From the NCBI GenBank assembly GCA_964565715.1, contig CAZMGG010000033.1, forward strand, positions 1 to 47,111: a stretch of 47,111 nt of DNA. The letters are read 5' to 3'. Of the stretch, positions 26,366-34,886 are shown one piece after another. The position numbers and the translations under genes are program-made. The DNA is from CAZMGG01 sp964565715. Its GTDB lineage: Bacteria > Planctomycetota > UBA1135 > UBA2386. Position 1 is the first letter of the stretch; each line of letters begins with the position of its first letter. Below the pieces are notes generated by a model. The model was not told the origin of the DNA, made no database searches, and saw only the letters and a program-made list of their open reading frames with translations.

Positions 26366-26596
26366 ATGCCGCATCTCGCCAAGAACACCACCTCGGTGGC
26401 GTCACGCCACACCCATGGGGTGTGGTCTTGGGGGAAGGTGAGCAGAGAGCGCGTTGCCCGGAAGGCCGCCACCAGGCGGAACCGGGCCAAGATCGAACTG
26501 GCCGATCCTCGGGTGGGCGAGACCCGGTGGTCGGTCTTCCGGCGGAACGACGGTGGCCGCGTGCATCGCGGGGAGGCGAGCCCTTCGGTGCGATGA
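26366..26596 (+). CDS. Small basic protein of 76 aa, function unknown
   Basis: This short ORF is the best candidate for the gene served by the terminator 60 bp downstream. The sequence is basic and Arg-rich (HLAKNTTSVASRHTHGVWSWGKVSRERVARK), with a ~60-residue core. Third codon positions are about 83% G or C, lower than long genes in the window but above random. There is no clear ribosome site before the ATG. If not translated, the same strand may make a small RNA. No family is recognised. Confidence 0.45.
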   Translation: MPHLAKNTTSVASRHTHGVWSWGKVSRERVARKAATRRNRAKIELADPRVGETRWSVFRRNDGGRVHRGEASPSVR

Positions 26597-26655
26597 GCGA
26601 ATAGCTCCCGGCCACCACGATCCGCCCAGGATCAGGGGGTGAAACCCCATTCCTG

Positions 26656-26694
26656 CCGCCCGGCCCGGAACCCCCGAGCCGGGCGGTTTTTATT
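26656..26694 (+). terminator. Strong rho-independent terminator
   Basis: A perfect 9-bp stem (26656-26664 with 26678-26686; CCGCCCGGC/GCCGGGCGG) with a 13-nt loop is followed at once by TTTTTATTT. It ends a plus-strand transcript upstream, most likely that of the 76-aa ORF. The small hairpin GGGGTGAAACCCC precedes it at about 26636-26648. Confidence 0.9.
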
Positions 26695-26727
26695 TGGCCG
26701 CCCGCCGGAAACGCCGATGGAGCCGGG

Positions 26728-28155
26728 GTGCACTGCTCGGTGATCATCCCGTGCCACGGGAGGTCCGACCTGACCCGCGCCTGCGTCCAGAGCCTGCTGG
26801 CACAGGGTCCGGAGTGGGACCTGGAGATCCTGCTGGTCGACAACCAGAGCCCGGACGACACCCGGAGCCTCGCCACGCTGCACCCGTCGGTGCGGGTGCT
26901 GCCGCAACCCCGCAACCTCGGCTTCGCCGGCGGCGTGAACGCCGGCCTGCGCGAGGCCCGCCACCCGTGGCTCCTGGTGCTCAACAACGACACCCAGGCG
27001 GCGCCGGAACTGCTGACCCGCCTGCACCGGGCCCTCACCCGGGAGCCCAACGTCGGGTTGGCGGCCCCGGTCAGCAATCGCGTCAAGGGGCGAGCCTGCC
27101 TGCCGCTCGGCAACCAGGGCGCCACCGCCGAAGGCCGCGCCGCCATCGCCGACCAGCTCCAGCAGGAGTTCGGCGGGCTGGTCGAGGACACCGACTACCT
27201 GAGCGGCCTGTGCCTGCTGGTCGCGCGCAGCACCCTGGCCGAGCTCGGCCCGTTCGACGAGCGGTTCGGCGCCGGCAACTTCGAGGATGACGACCTGTCG
27301 CTGCGCGCCCGGCTGCGCGGCCTGCGCCTCGTCATCGCCCGGGATGCGTTCCTGCATCACGAGGGCCACGCGACCTTCCAGGCGCTCGGCTTCGACTACG
27401 GCCAGTGGTTGGCGAGCCGCCGCGAACTCTTCACCGCCAAGTGGCGCCACGACCCTGCGGGCGAGGCCCTGCTGGCCGAGCAGGCCGGTGACCTGGCCCG
27501 CGCGGCCGACGCCGCCGGACGGGCTCTTTGGGCCTACCCGCGCTGGGCCGGCGCCGACTGGATCCTGGCCCGCGCCGCCGCCGACGCCGGCCGGACCGCG
27601 GACGCCATCACCCACCTGCGGGCCTTCCTGGACGCGTGCCCGCGCCATCCGGGTGCGGCCCTGCGGCTGGTGACGCTGCTGGCGCGGCAGGGCCAGGCCA
27701 CCGCCGCCGCCGCCGCGCTCGAGCACGCGTTGCTGCGCTGCGCGGTCACCGCCGCAGACCTGGCCGGCACGCATCGCGAACTGGGCGAGCTGGCCCGCGA
27801 GCGCGGCAACCTCGGCGAGGCCGAGATCAGCTTCCGCACCGGCCTCGAGCTGTCGCCAGACGACGGCCCCCTGCAGCTCCTGCTGGGTGTGACCCTGCTG
27901 GAACAGGACCGGCCGCGGGACGCCCTGCAGCCGCTCCGCCGCGCCGCCGAACGGGGCCAGCCGATGGCCCACAGCAACCTGGGCATCTGCTGGCATCGGC
28001 TGGGCGACCCCGCCGAGGCCCTGCGGCAGTGCGCCGAAGCGGCGCGGCTCCTGCCCGACGATCCGACGGTGCGCCACAACCTGGCGGCGGCCCTGCAGGC
28101 CGCGCAGCGGGTCGTCGTCGCGGCGGTGGCCGCCGACCAGGCACGGCTAGGCTAG
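26728..28155 (+). CDS. Glycosyltransferase family 2 with C-terminal tetratricopeptide-like repeats
   Basis: This 475-aa protein has a GT2 domain in residues 1-240 (SVIIPCHGRSDLT; LVLNNDTQAAPEL as the DxD-like site; FGAGNFEDDDLSLRARLRG), resembling rhamnosyl-type transferases that extend cell-surface glycans. Residues about 245-470 are helical repeats of TPR type (ARAAADAGRTADAITHLRAF, GNLGEAEISFRTGLELSPDDGP). Such GT2-TPR fusions often act on envelope polysaccharide. The start is a GTG at 26728 with GGAGCCGG upstream; no in-frame ATG is near. Its stop overlaps the convergent epimerase stop by 4 bp. Confidence 0.88.
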   Translation: MHCSVIIPCHGRSDLTRACVQSLLAQGPEWDLEILLVDNQSPDDTRSLATLHPSVRVLPQPRNLGFAGGVNAGLREARHPWLLVLNNDTQAAPELLTRLHRALTREPNVGLAAPVSNRVKGRACLPLGNQGATAEGRAAIADQLQQEFGGLVEDTDYLSGLCLLVARSTLAELGPFDERFGAGNFEDDDLSLRARLRGLRLVIARDAFLHHEGHATFQALGFDYGQWLASRRELFTAKWRHDPAGEALLAEQAGDLARAADAAGRALWAYPRWAGADWILARAAADAGRTADAITHLRAFLDACPRHPGAALRLVTLLARQGQATAAAAALEHALLRCAVTAADLAGTHRELGELARERGNLGEAEISFRTGLELSPDDGPLQLLLGVTLLEQDRPRDALQPLRRAAERGQPMAHSNLGICWHRLGDPAEALRQCAEAARLLPDDPTVRHNLAAALQAAQRVVVAAVAADQARLG

Positions 28156-29165
28156 GAGGCGGAACTGGCGGCCTGGGCCGGCAGGGCGTGGTCCAGCGCC
28201 CCCTGCACGATCGCCGGGACCGGCAGCGAGGGCACCCAGCCCAGCAGTTCGCGCAGGCGGCGCAGGCACGGCACCCGGCGCGCCGGATCGGCGAAGCCGT
28301 GGCCGAACACCTCGCCGAGCGGCAGGTGGACGATCGGCGACGCGCTGCCGGCGGCCTGGCGGACCAGTTCCGCCAGGCCCTGGATCGACACCTCCTGGGT
28401 CGAACCGACGTTGACCACCTGGCCGTGGGCCCGCGGCACCGCCAGCATCTGCCGCAGGGCAGCCACCACCTCGCCGACGGCGGCGAAGCAGCGCCGCTGC
28501 CGGCCGTCGCCGTACACCGTGATCGGCGCACCGCGCCGGGCCTGCTCGACGAAGCGCGGCAGCACGAGGCCGTGCCGCGCCGCCTGCCGCGGGCCGACGG
28601 TGTTGAACAGGCGCGCCACCACCACCGGCAGGCCCCGTTGCCGGGCATGCGCCAGGGCCAGGAACTCGCCCATGGCCTTGGCGCACGCATAGCCGCCGCG
28701 CGCCAGGTGGGTGGCGCCGATCTGCACCGGCGCGTCCTCGCGGAACGGCACCTGCTCCTGGCCATAGACCTCGGAGCTGCTGGCGATCAGGGTCGGCACC
28801 GCGCGCTCGGCGGCGGCCGCCAGCACCACCTCCGTCGGCCGCAGGTTCCGCTCCAGCATCGCCACCGGCTCGCGCTGCAGGCGCAGCACGCCGACGGCGC
28901 CGGCCAGATGGAACACCGCGTCGACGCCGTCGATCGCGCGCGCCACCGCCGCCGGATCGCCGGCGTCGCCGATCTGCACCGACAGCCGCGGATCCCGGCG
29001 ATGGCGGGCGAGGTTCTCCAGGGCGCCGGAGGACAGGTCGTCGAGCACGCGCACCGCGACGCCGTCGTCGAGCAGCGCGTCCACCAGGTGGCTGCCGATG
29101 AAGCCCGCGCCGCCCGTCACCAGGCACAGACGAGGCGAGGGAAGGTGGCGGCCGATCGGATCCAT
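28152..29165 (-). CDS. NAD-dependent epimerase/dehydratase (nucleotide-sugar)
   Basis: This 337-aa extended SDR enzyme has a Rossmann NAD-binding motif VTGGAGFIGSH (near residue 16), the SSSEVYGQ segment, and the active-site Tyr/Lys pair in the Y-A-C-A-K motif. It resembles UDP-glucose/GlcNAc 4-epimerases and UDP-glucuronate decarboxylases. The substrate cannot be assigned. It is convergent with the glycosyltransferase gene, so both likely supply the same envelope glycan pathway. The ATG at 29165 is used; upstream ATGs at 29204 and 29177 are possible but would add a Pro/Arg-rich stretch not seen in the family. Confidence 0.88.
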   Translation of the reverse strand: MDPIGRHLPSPRLCLVTGGAGFIGSHLVDALLDDGVAVRVLDDLSSGALENLARHRRDPRLSVQIGDAGDPAAVARAIDGVDAVFHLAGAVGVLRLQREPVAMLERNLRPTEVVLAAAAERAVPTLIASSSEVYGQEQVPFREDAPVQIGATHLARGGYACAKAMGEFLALAHARQRGLPVVVARLFNTVGPRQAARHGLVLPRFVEQARRGAPITVYGDGRQRRCFAAVGEVVAALRQMLAVPRAHGQVVNVGSTQEVSIQGLAELVRQAAGSASPIVHLPLGEVFGHGFADPARRVPCLRRLRELLGWVPSLPVPAIVQGALDHALPAQAASSAS

Positions 29166-29253
29166 GGGCGGGGGCATTAGAGCCGCGCACCGCCGCGGCC
29201 CCAAACACGGCGCGTGGACGGCGGCCGGGCCCCGGCTATTCCCGCCCAGCCGC

Positions 29254-30096
29254 TCAGCGCCGCCGGCGTTCTTCGGCGAGCCGCGCCTTCAGGGCCGCCA
29301 GTTCGGCCTTGAGGGCGGCGAGTTCGGCCCGCATCGCCGCCAGCTGCCGGGCCAGGTCCGCCTCGCCGGCACCCGGGGCTGCGCCGTGGGCCGGCGCGGT
29401 CGGCGCCTCCAGCACCATGCTGGGCGAGGCCGGGCCGGCGCCCAGTTCCACCAGCACCGACCGGGTGCCGTCGCCGGCCCGCAGCAGCAGGGCCACCTTC
29501 TCGCCGGGCCTGCGGCCGGCGAGCGCGCGCTCCAGGTCGCCGAAGGAGCGCACGTCGTGATCGCCCACGCGCACCACGCGCTCGCCCGCCCGCAGCCCGG
29601 CCGCCTCGCACGGCCCCCCCGGCACCACGCGCGTGACCTCCAGGCAGCCCTCGCCGATCGCCAGGGCGAGCCCGAGGAACGGCCGGAACGGCCCGGTCTC
29701 CCCCGCCGGCGCCTGACCACGACCACCGGCCTCGACCGGCCGTTCCGGCGCCGTGGCGGCGGGCGCCGGCGCCCCGGCCCCGTCCGGCCGTTCGCCGAGT
29801 TGCACCAGCAGGGTCATCTCGCTGCCCTGGCGCTGCACCTTGAGCCGCACCCGCTGGCCCGGCTTGCAGGCGCGGATCGCGGCGATGAACTTCTCCCGAT
29901 CCGGCACCGCCTCGTCCCCCACCGCCAGGATCCGGTCGCCGGCCCGCAGGCCCGCCCGGTCCGCCGGCGAGTCCGGCACCACCTCGCTGATCTGCGGGTG
30001 GCCGGTCTCGGCCAGGTACACGCCGAGCCAGCCGTCGGGGACGGCGCCCAGCAGGATCAGCAGCGGCAACAGGACGGAAGCGAGCGATGGGGCCAT
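29254..30096 (-). CDS. Exported double-PDZ protein with C-terminal coiled coil
   Basis: This 280-aa protein has a hydrophobic N-terminus (MAPSLASVLLPLLILLGAVP) for export, a PDZ domain at about 20-95 (ISEVVPDSPADRAGLRAGDRILAVG), a Pro/Ala linker, a second PDZ domain at about 130-210 (VTRVVPGGPCEAAGLRAGERVVRVG), and a short C-terminal coiled coil (ELAALKAELAALKARLAEE). There is no protease domain, so it is not a DegP-type enzyme. PDZ domains bind C-termini or partners, suggesting a scaffold. The start at 30096 has GGAG 6 nt upstream. Confidence 0.85.
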   Translation of the reverse strand: MAPSLASVLLPLLILLGAVPDGWLGVYLAETGHPQISEVVPDSPADRAGLRAGDRILAVGDEAVPDREKFIAAIRACKPGQRVRLKVQRQGSEMTLLVQLGERPDGAGAPAPAATAPERPVEAGGRGQAPAGETGPFRPFLGLALAIGEGCLEVTRVVPGGPCEAAGLRAGERVVRVGDHDVRSFGDLERALAGRRPGEKVALLLRAGDGTRSVLVELGAGPASPSMVLEAPTAPAHGAAPGAGEADLARQLAAMRAELAALKAELAALKARLAEERRRR

Positions 30097-30247
30097 GGCG
30101 ATCTCCAAGGGTCGGGGTGCGGTCGATCCTGCACCAGTTCTTCGGCAAGCGGGCGCCCAACGACTGACCTCCGCAAAGATTCCGGCCGGGACCCGGGGTC
30201 GCACTTGACGCCGCTGCGGCGTTTCCCTACAGATTCCGCCCCCGCTG

Positions 30248-30323
30248 GCCCCCTTCGTCTAGCGGCCTAGGATTCGTGGTTCTCAGCCATGCGACAGGGG
30301 TTCAAATCCCCTAGGGGGTACCA
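30248..30323 (+). tRNA. tRNA-Glu (anticodon CUC)
   Basis: A 76-nt cloverleaf folds fully. The acceptor stem is 30248-30254 with 30313-30319 (first pair G-U), the D-arm is GTCT/GGAT, and the anticodon arm is a 5-bp stem around loop TTCTCAG with anticodon CTC at 30282-30284. The T-arm is AGGGG/CCCCT with TTCAAAT. The discriminator is A, and CCA is encoded at 30321-30323. CUC reads GAG. A terminator follows directly. Confidence 0.95.
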
Positions 30324-30326
30324 GAC

Positions 30327-30361
30327 GCGCCCGGCAGGTCCGCCTGCCGGGCGCCCCTTTT
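30327..30361 (+). terminator. Rho-independent terminator after tRNA-Glu
   Basis: A perfect 12-bp stem (30327-30338 with 30343-30354) with loop TCCG is followed by CCCTTTT. It separates the tRNA from the dGTPase gene. Confidence 0.88.
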
Positions 30362-30374
30362 CCCCGCCCTGACC

Positions 30375-31481
30375 GTGGTCTGGCTCCGACGCGAAGACCT
30401 GGAAGACCGGGAGCTGCGCACGCTCAGCCCGTTCGCCGCCCGCAGCCGCAACGCCGGCCCGCGCCGCCATCCCGAGGCCGAGGATCCCCTGCGCACCGCC
30501 TTCCAGCGCGACCGCGACCGGGTGATCCACAGCGCCGCCTTCCGCCGCATGCAGCACAAGACCCAGGTGCTGGCGGCGTTCGAGGGGGACCACTACCGCT
30601 CGCGCCTCACCCACTCGCTCGAGGTCTCGCAGATGGCCCGCTCGGTCAGCCAGGCGCTGGGCCTGAACGCCGACCTGGCCGAGGCCGTGGCGCTCTGCCA
30701 CGACCTGGGCCACCCGCCCTTCGGCCACGCCGGCGAGGAGGCCCTCGACGAGCTGATGGCGGACCACGGCGGCTTCCGCCACAACGCCCAGGGCGCCCGC
30801 ACCGTCGACTACCTGGAGGACCGCTACAGCCACGGCTGCGGCCTCAACCTCACCCTGCCCACCCGCCGCTCGCTGCTGAAGGGCCGCGTCCCCGACGGCT
30901 TCCCCGTCGCCCCCGACCTGCTGCCGAAGCAGCCGCCGCCGCTCGAGGCCCACGTCGTCGACCTGTGCGACAAGATCGCCTACCTGAGCCACGACCTCGA
31001 CGACGGCCTGCGGGCGGGCCTGCTGCAGCCCGCCGCCGTCGCCGAACTGCGCCTCTGGCGGCTGGCCGAGGAACAGGCCAGCGGGCCGAGCCGGCAGCGG
31101 ATCGTCAGCCAGGTGGTCTCCCTGATGGTGCACGACCTCGTCGAGCACACCGAGGCCGCGCTGGCGGGCCGTTCCCCCCAGGACCTGGCGCCGCGCATCG
31201 GCCACGGCCCGGCGATGACGGTCATGACCCAGGAGGTCCTCGAGTTCCTGCGCCGCCACTTCTACAAGGCCCCGCCGGTCCTGGCGGCGATGGGCGAGGG
31301 CGCCGCCCGCATCCGCGCCGCCTTCCGGCGCCTGTGCCAGGCGCCCGACCAGCTCCCCGACCTCTACTGCCTGCGCATCCCCCGCGACGGCCTGCAGCGC
31401 GTGGTCTGCGACTACATCGCCGGCATGACCGACCGCTTCCTGGTCAAGCACTTCAGCGACGGTCCAGCTCCGCGCGGGTGA
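30375..31481 (+). CDS. dgt: Deoxyguanosinetriphosphate triphosphohydrolase-like HD enzyme
   Basis: This 368-aa HD-domain hydrolase has metal-site residues His80 in RLTHSLEV and His109-Asp110 in CHDLGHPPFGH, plus the late Asp in AYLSHDLDD. It matches the dGTP triphosphohydrolase type that splits dNTPs into nucleosides and tripolyphosphate, controlling dNTP pools. It begins with GTG at 30375. Its 3' end overlaps the convergent SGNH gene by 29 bp. The N-terminus carries the conserved HPEAEDPLRTAFQRDRDRVI region. Confidence 0.92.
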   Translation: MVWLRREDLEDRELRTLSPFAARSRNAGPRRHPEAEDPLRTAFQRDRDRVIHSAAFRRMQHKTQVLAAFEGDHYRSRLTHSLEVSQMARSVSQALGLNADLAEAVALCHDLGHPPFGHAGEEALDELMADHGGFRHNAQGARTVDYLEDRYSHGCGLNLTLPTRRSLLKGRVPDGFPVAPDLLPKQPPPLEAHVVDLCDKIAYLSHDLDDGLRAGLLQPAAVAELRLWRLAEEQASGPSRQRIVSQVVSLMVHDLVEHTEAALAGRSPQDLAPRIGHGPAMTVMTQEVLEFLRRHFYKAPPVLAAMGEGAARIRAAFRRLCQAPDQLPDLYCLRIPRDGLQRVVCDYIAGMTDRFLVKHFSDGPAPRG

Positions 31482-33051
31482 TCACCCGCACCGGGCCGAG
31501 GAACGGGTGCGCCTCGCCCGGCTGCTCGCGCCGCACCGGGATCGTGCCGGCCGCGAGGTCCCGTTCGAGCAGCGGCAGCAGCTCCCGCAGCACGCAGAAG
31601 GCCCGCAGCCGCACGCCGATGCTGGTGTTGTGGATCGCGTCGAAGTAGAGGCGCTCGTCGTTGGGCATCGCCGCCGCCACGTCGACGAAGTCGACGCCCT
31701 GGCGGCGGGCCCAGGCGGCGAACGCCCTGTTCTGCAGGTCGGCCAGCTCGCGGATCGTCGCGTAGGAGAACGGCCAGTAGGCGCGATTGAGCTGGATGAA
31801 GATGTGGCGGCCCATCACCGCGTCGACGGTCATCCCGGGCTCCGCCAGCCAGCAGAACGAGCACAGGACGAAGCGCGCGCCGGCACCGGCGCAGGCCTGC
31901 CGCATAGCCTCCAGGTCGCCGAACACCGCACCCAGGTCCAGCAGGCCCGCGGCCAGCGCCGGGTCCGGGTCCTGCGCATCCAGGCCCGGGGGCAGCTCGA
32001 TCCGCTGCGCCGGCTTCGGCGGCTCCCGCAGCCGTTCGCCGCGCTGCAGCAGCGACCGCAGCCGCCGCGCGCCGGCCGACCACGCGCACGCGCGGTCCAG
32101 CAGCGTCAGGTCGCCCGCCGCCACCGCCGCCTCCTCCTGCGCCGGCACCAGCCCCGGCGGCGGATCCGCCAGGCGGTACTCGCCCCCGATGCGCACCTGG
32201 CGCAGCAGGTGCTGCGGATGGAACTGGTTGGCGCCCTCGTAATAGACGACGTAGTCGGGCACCAACGGCAGCACCTCGTCCTCGACGATGGCGCGGATGT
32301 CCGCCGACCGGATCGCCTCGCGGCCGGCGTTCAGCACCTCGAACCGCACGTCCCAGCCGCGCCGCACCGCCGCGAGGTCGAGCCAGTGCTGCAGCAGCTC
32401 GGGATACGAGTGCGGCACCCGCGGCGCGTTCACCGTGGTCGACGCCCCGACGCAGGCGATGCGCACGACCTTCGGCGGCTTGTGGTAGGCGACCTCCGGC
32501 CCGCGGAAACCGAAGCGGTTGGTGGTCATGCCGGTCGGCAGGGTCACCGACGGCGGATAGCGGTAGAGCGGGGCCGGCCTGCCGTCCCGCGGCGCGAAGG
32601 TCCAGAACGAGTCCGGCTGCGCGATGCCCTGGAGCTGGCGGACACCGACCCCGGGCTCCCAGCTCGCCCGCAGCAGCACCTCGTTGACGTGGTAGAGGAA
32701 CAGCCACTGGCTGTGGTCGCGGAAGCGTTCCTCGAGTTCGGGGGGCACCGGGTGGCGCGGCAGCGGCGGCGGCGACGACAGGAGCCAGGCGGGATCCAGG
32801 CCGGGCCGTCCGGTGATGCGTTCGCTGGTGAAGCCGTCGAGCAGGTCGCGATGGAAGCGCAGCGTGGCGGCGTCATCGGCATCGGTGAGCACGTGCCGCA
32901 GGGCGACCGGCCACAGGCGATAACCGTCGGCCAGCCGCAGCGCCGCCTCGGCGACGACCAGCGTGACCGCCAGCGTCAGCGCCAGCAGCAGGAAGCGCGG
33001 CAGGAGCCGGCGGCGGCGCGGCGCAGGAGCCGGTGGGGAAGGGGCGACCAT
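31453..33051 (-). CDS. Membrane-anchored SGNH-fold hydrolase/acyltransferase
   Basis: This 532-aa protein has one N-terminal membrane segment (about 17-37). The SGNH signature residues are Ser204 in VGASTTVN, Asn275 in EGANQF, and the Asp471/His474 pair in DAIHNT. It therefore fits the GDSL/SGNH family, with a 180-residue N-terminal region of unknown role. Such proteins remove or add acyl groups on surface polysaccharides. Its position beside the glycosyltransferase/epimerase genes fits an envelope role, though a shared pathway is inferred. Confidence 0.85.
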   Translation of the reverse strand: MVAPSPPAPAPRRRRLLPRFLLLALTLAVTLVVAEAALRLADGYRLWPVALRHVLTDADDAATLRFHRDLLDGFTSERITGRPGLDPAWLLSSPPPLPRHPVPPELEERFRDHSQWLFLYHVNEVLLRASWEPGVGVRQLQGIAQPDSFWTFAPRDGRPAPLYRYPPSVTLPTGMTTNRFGFRGPEVAYHKPPKVVRIACVGASTTVNAPRVPHSYPELLQHWLDLAAVRRGWDVRFEVLNAGREAIRSADIRAIVEDEVLPLVPDYVVYYEGANQFHPQHLLRQVRIGGEYRLADPPPGLVPAQEEAAVAAGDLTLLDRACAWSAGARRLRSLLQRGERLREPPKPAQRIELPPGLDAQDPDPALAAGLLDLGAVFGDLEAMRQACAGAGARFVLCSFCWLAEPGMTVDAVMGRHIFIQLNRAYWPFSYATIRELADLQNRAFAAWARRQGVDFVDVAAAMPNDERLYFDAIHNTSIGVRLRAFCVLRELLPLLERDLAAGTIPVRREQPGEAHPFLGPVRVITRAELDRR

Positions 33052-33125
33052 CGCCCGGCCTCCTTACCGCTCCATCGGCAACGCGCAAGGTCCGGCCCGA
33101 TCACCGTGCCAACGAGCGATGCACG

Positions 33126-34436
33126 TCACGGTTGCCGGCCGACGCCCCAGCCCACCAGGAAGGGCGCGGCGTGCGACAGCGAGATGCCACCGCTCGGATC
33201 GAGCAGGCCGGCCTGGAAGGCGAACACGTGCTCGACGGGGACCTGCCAGCCGAGCGGCAGCCGCCACTGGGCCCATCCGTAGGTAGAGTCCAGGGCGGCG
33301 GCACCGATGACGGCGATGCCGCTGGGATCGATGCCGAGGTCGCCGAGCGGGCCACGGATCGGCTGCTGGAGGTAGCTGCCGACGGCCAGCAGGGCGAAGC
33401 CGCCAGGCGGACCGAACACCTCCACGTCGTAGGTCTGGTTCTGCACGAGCCAGCGGAAGGTCACGGTGTTCACGTTGACAGGCGTGGTCTGGTACCCCGG
33501 CGACAACACCCCTGCCCGCGGGTCACGATAGACGAGCCCCCGGCCATCAAAGGGCCGGAACGCGTACCCACCACCGGCCCAGGTGCTTGGGTAGCCCCCC
33601 CGGATCACCGTGCCGCCAGCCAGCACTAGAGAACCACTCTCGACCATGGCCCCATCGCTGCCCCGGGTCGGCTGGGGGATGTCACGGGCATGGGCGCCCA
33701 GGATCGCTGCGTCCGAGGCGAACACGTTCGAGTTGCGGATCAGTACGGCGGGCTGCGAAGGCGAGGAGAGACCATACCACGAGATCGGATACCAACTGCT
33801 CAGCCCATAGATCCCGTTCTCCGACAGCAGTTGGCTGTAATGCACATAGGCGCTGGAGTCCACGAAGGTGATGGGCTCGCTCCGGCAATACAGGAAGCAG
33901 CCACGGATGATGACGTCCGCGCATCGCTCGAAGCGACAGCGCCCCTGGGTCACGCCGCCGGTCACCCACAAGACGTTCTCCAGGACGATCTGGCCCGCGC
34001 AATCCCAGGCGTGGATGCCGTGGGGGTTCAAAGTGGCATTCGGCAGGATTCCGCTGTAGTCGAAGTACAGGTCCAAGCCAGAAAGCACCAATCGCTGGCC
34101 TGCGGCGATGTTGGATACCGTGATGCGGCCCTTGACCGACACTGGTCGCGCGCTGGTGGCAGTGCCACTGGCATTCGGATCCCAGTAGGCAACCCCGATC
34201 AGGGTCAGAGGCTTGTCGATGTGACAGGCGGTGAACGCCGGGCCTGCGGGGCAGCCGGCGTATAGCCACAGCGTGTCTCCGGGCGACGCAGCCACCACCG
34301 CAGCCGGCAGGTCGGTGAAGTCAGCCCGCGGGCCATTGCACCGATCCACAATCCACGTCCGCTGGCACGCAAGCTCACCAGCGAGCAACAGCACAGCAGC
34401 GAGCTTCGACCTGCACAATGCCTGTCCCAGTTTCAT
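33126..34436 (-). CDS. Secreted protein with pectin-lyase-like repeats and planctomycete-type C-terminal domain
   Basis: This 436-aa exported protein has an excellent ribosome site (GGAGGTG, 5 nt before ATG at 34436). The signal region is about 1-23. The central part alternates short beta stretches (VKGRITVSNI, LVLSGLDLYF, IVLENVLWVTGGV, VIIRGCFLYC), typical of right-handed parallel beta-helices. The end carries a ~110-residue domain (VEVFGPPGGFALLAVGS then FAFQAGLLDPSG) shared in type with two other secreted proteins of this window. Codons are visibly richer in A/T than neighbours, which may reflect recent acquisition. Function unknown; beta-helices often bind or cleave polysaccharides. Confidence 0.82.
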   Translation of the reverse strand: MKLGQALCRSKLAAVLLLAGELACQRTWIVDRCNGPRADFTDLPAAVVAASPGDTLWLYAGCPAGPAFTACHIDKPLTLIGVAYWDPNASGTATSARPVSVKGRITVSNIAAGQRLVLSGLDLYFDYSGILPNATLNPHGIHAWDCAGQIVLENVLWVTGGVTQGRCRFERCADVIIRGCFLYCRSEPITFVDSSAYVHYSQLLSENGIYGLSSWYPISWYGLSSPSQPAVLIRNSNVFASDAAILGAHARDIPQPTRGSDGAMVESGSLVLAGGTVIRGGYPSTWAGGGYAFRPFDGRGLVYRDPRAGVLSPGYQTTPVNVNTVTFRWLVQNQTYDVEVFGPPGGFALLAVGSYLQQPIRGPLGDLGIDPSGIAVIGAAALDSTYGWAQWRLPLGWQVPVEHVFAFQAGLLDPSGGISLSHAAPFLVGWGVGRQP

Positions 34437-34449
34437 GACACACCTCCGA

Positions 34450-34677
34450 TCATGGTTGCACGAATCGCCAAACCCCACGCGAACCTGCGAGGTATATCTC
34501 CTTCTTGTTGTCTCCATCGAGATCCACCACCACGATCGAGTTGTTACAACCGACCGCGCCGTCAACCCAGGTCTGGAAGAAGGTGTTCTGGAGGTCCCCA
34601 CTCATGACCAGAAGGTCTCCCGCAAGGGTCGTCACGATCACCTCGACTCCAGCGGCGCCACTAAGAGAGGCAGAAAG
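34450..34677 (-). pseudogene. Remnant of an FG-GAP/VCBS repeat protein
   Basis: The last ~75 codons of a minus-strand frame encode residues typical of FG-GAP/VCBS repeats (VVVDLDGDNKKEIYLAGSRGVWRF). No start or upstream repeat units exist: reading further runs into the AAGGG microsatellite and then non-protein-like sequence. The stop lies 13 bp before the ATG of the secreted gene, so it may be cotranscribed. It looks like the 3' end of a larger surface-protein gene, deleted upstream. Confidence 0.5.
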
Positions 34678-34707
34678 AAGGGAAGGGAAGGGAAGGGAAG
34701 GGAAGGG
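34678..34707. repeat. Pentanucleotide microsatellite (AAGGG, six copies)
   Basis: Six perfect copies of AAGGG lie inside the frame of the gene remnant. A change of one unit shifts the reading frame, as in phase-variable genes. From the repeat to the next stop at 34887 (about 180 bp) no gene is evident. Confidence 0.9.
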
Positions 34708-34886
34708 AGCCTTCGCTCCCGGTCTGCCGCTACGGATCATGACGAGTTGCTCCACCGCGGACCGCGTTCTCCAGGGACGCCGAACGCTATCCCGGCCCAT
34801 GAACCCGTCAAGCCCCGGCCGCTCGTCGGGCTCGTCGGCGCCGAACCACTCCAGCGCCGCCCCCCCTCCCACCCGACCGAAGCCCG

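Noticed and set aside
34678..34707. CRISPR or transposon repeat
   Set aside because: It is a simple 5-bp microsatellite with no inverted ends, target duplication or transposase.
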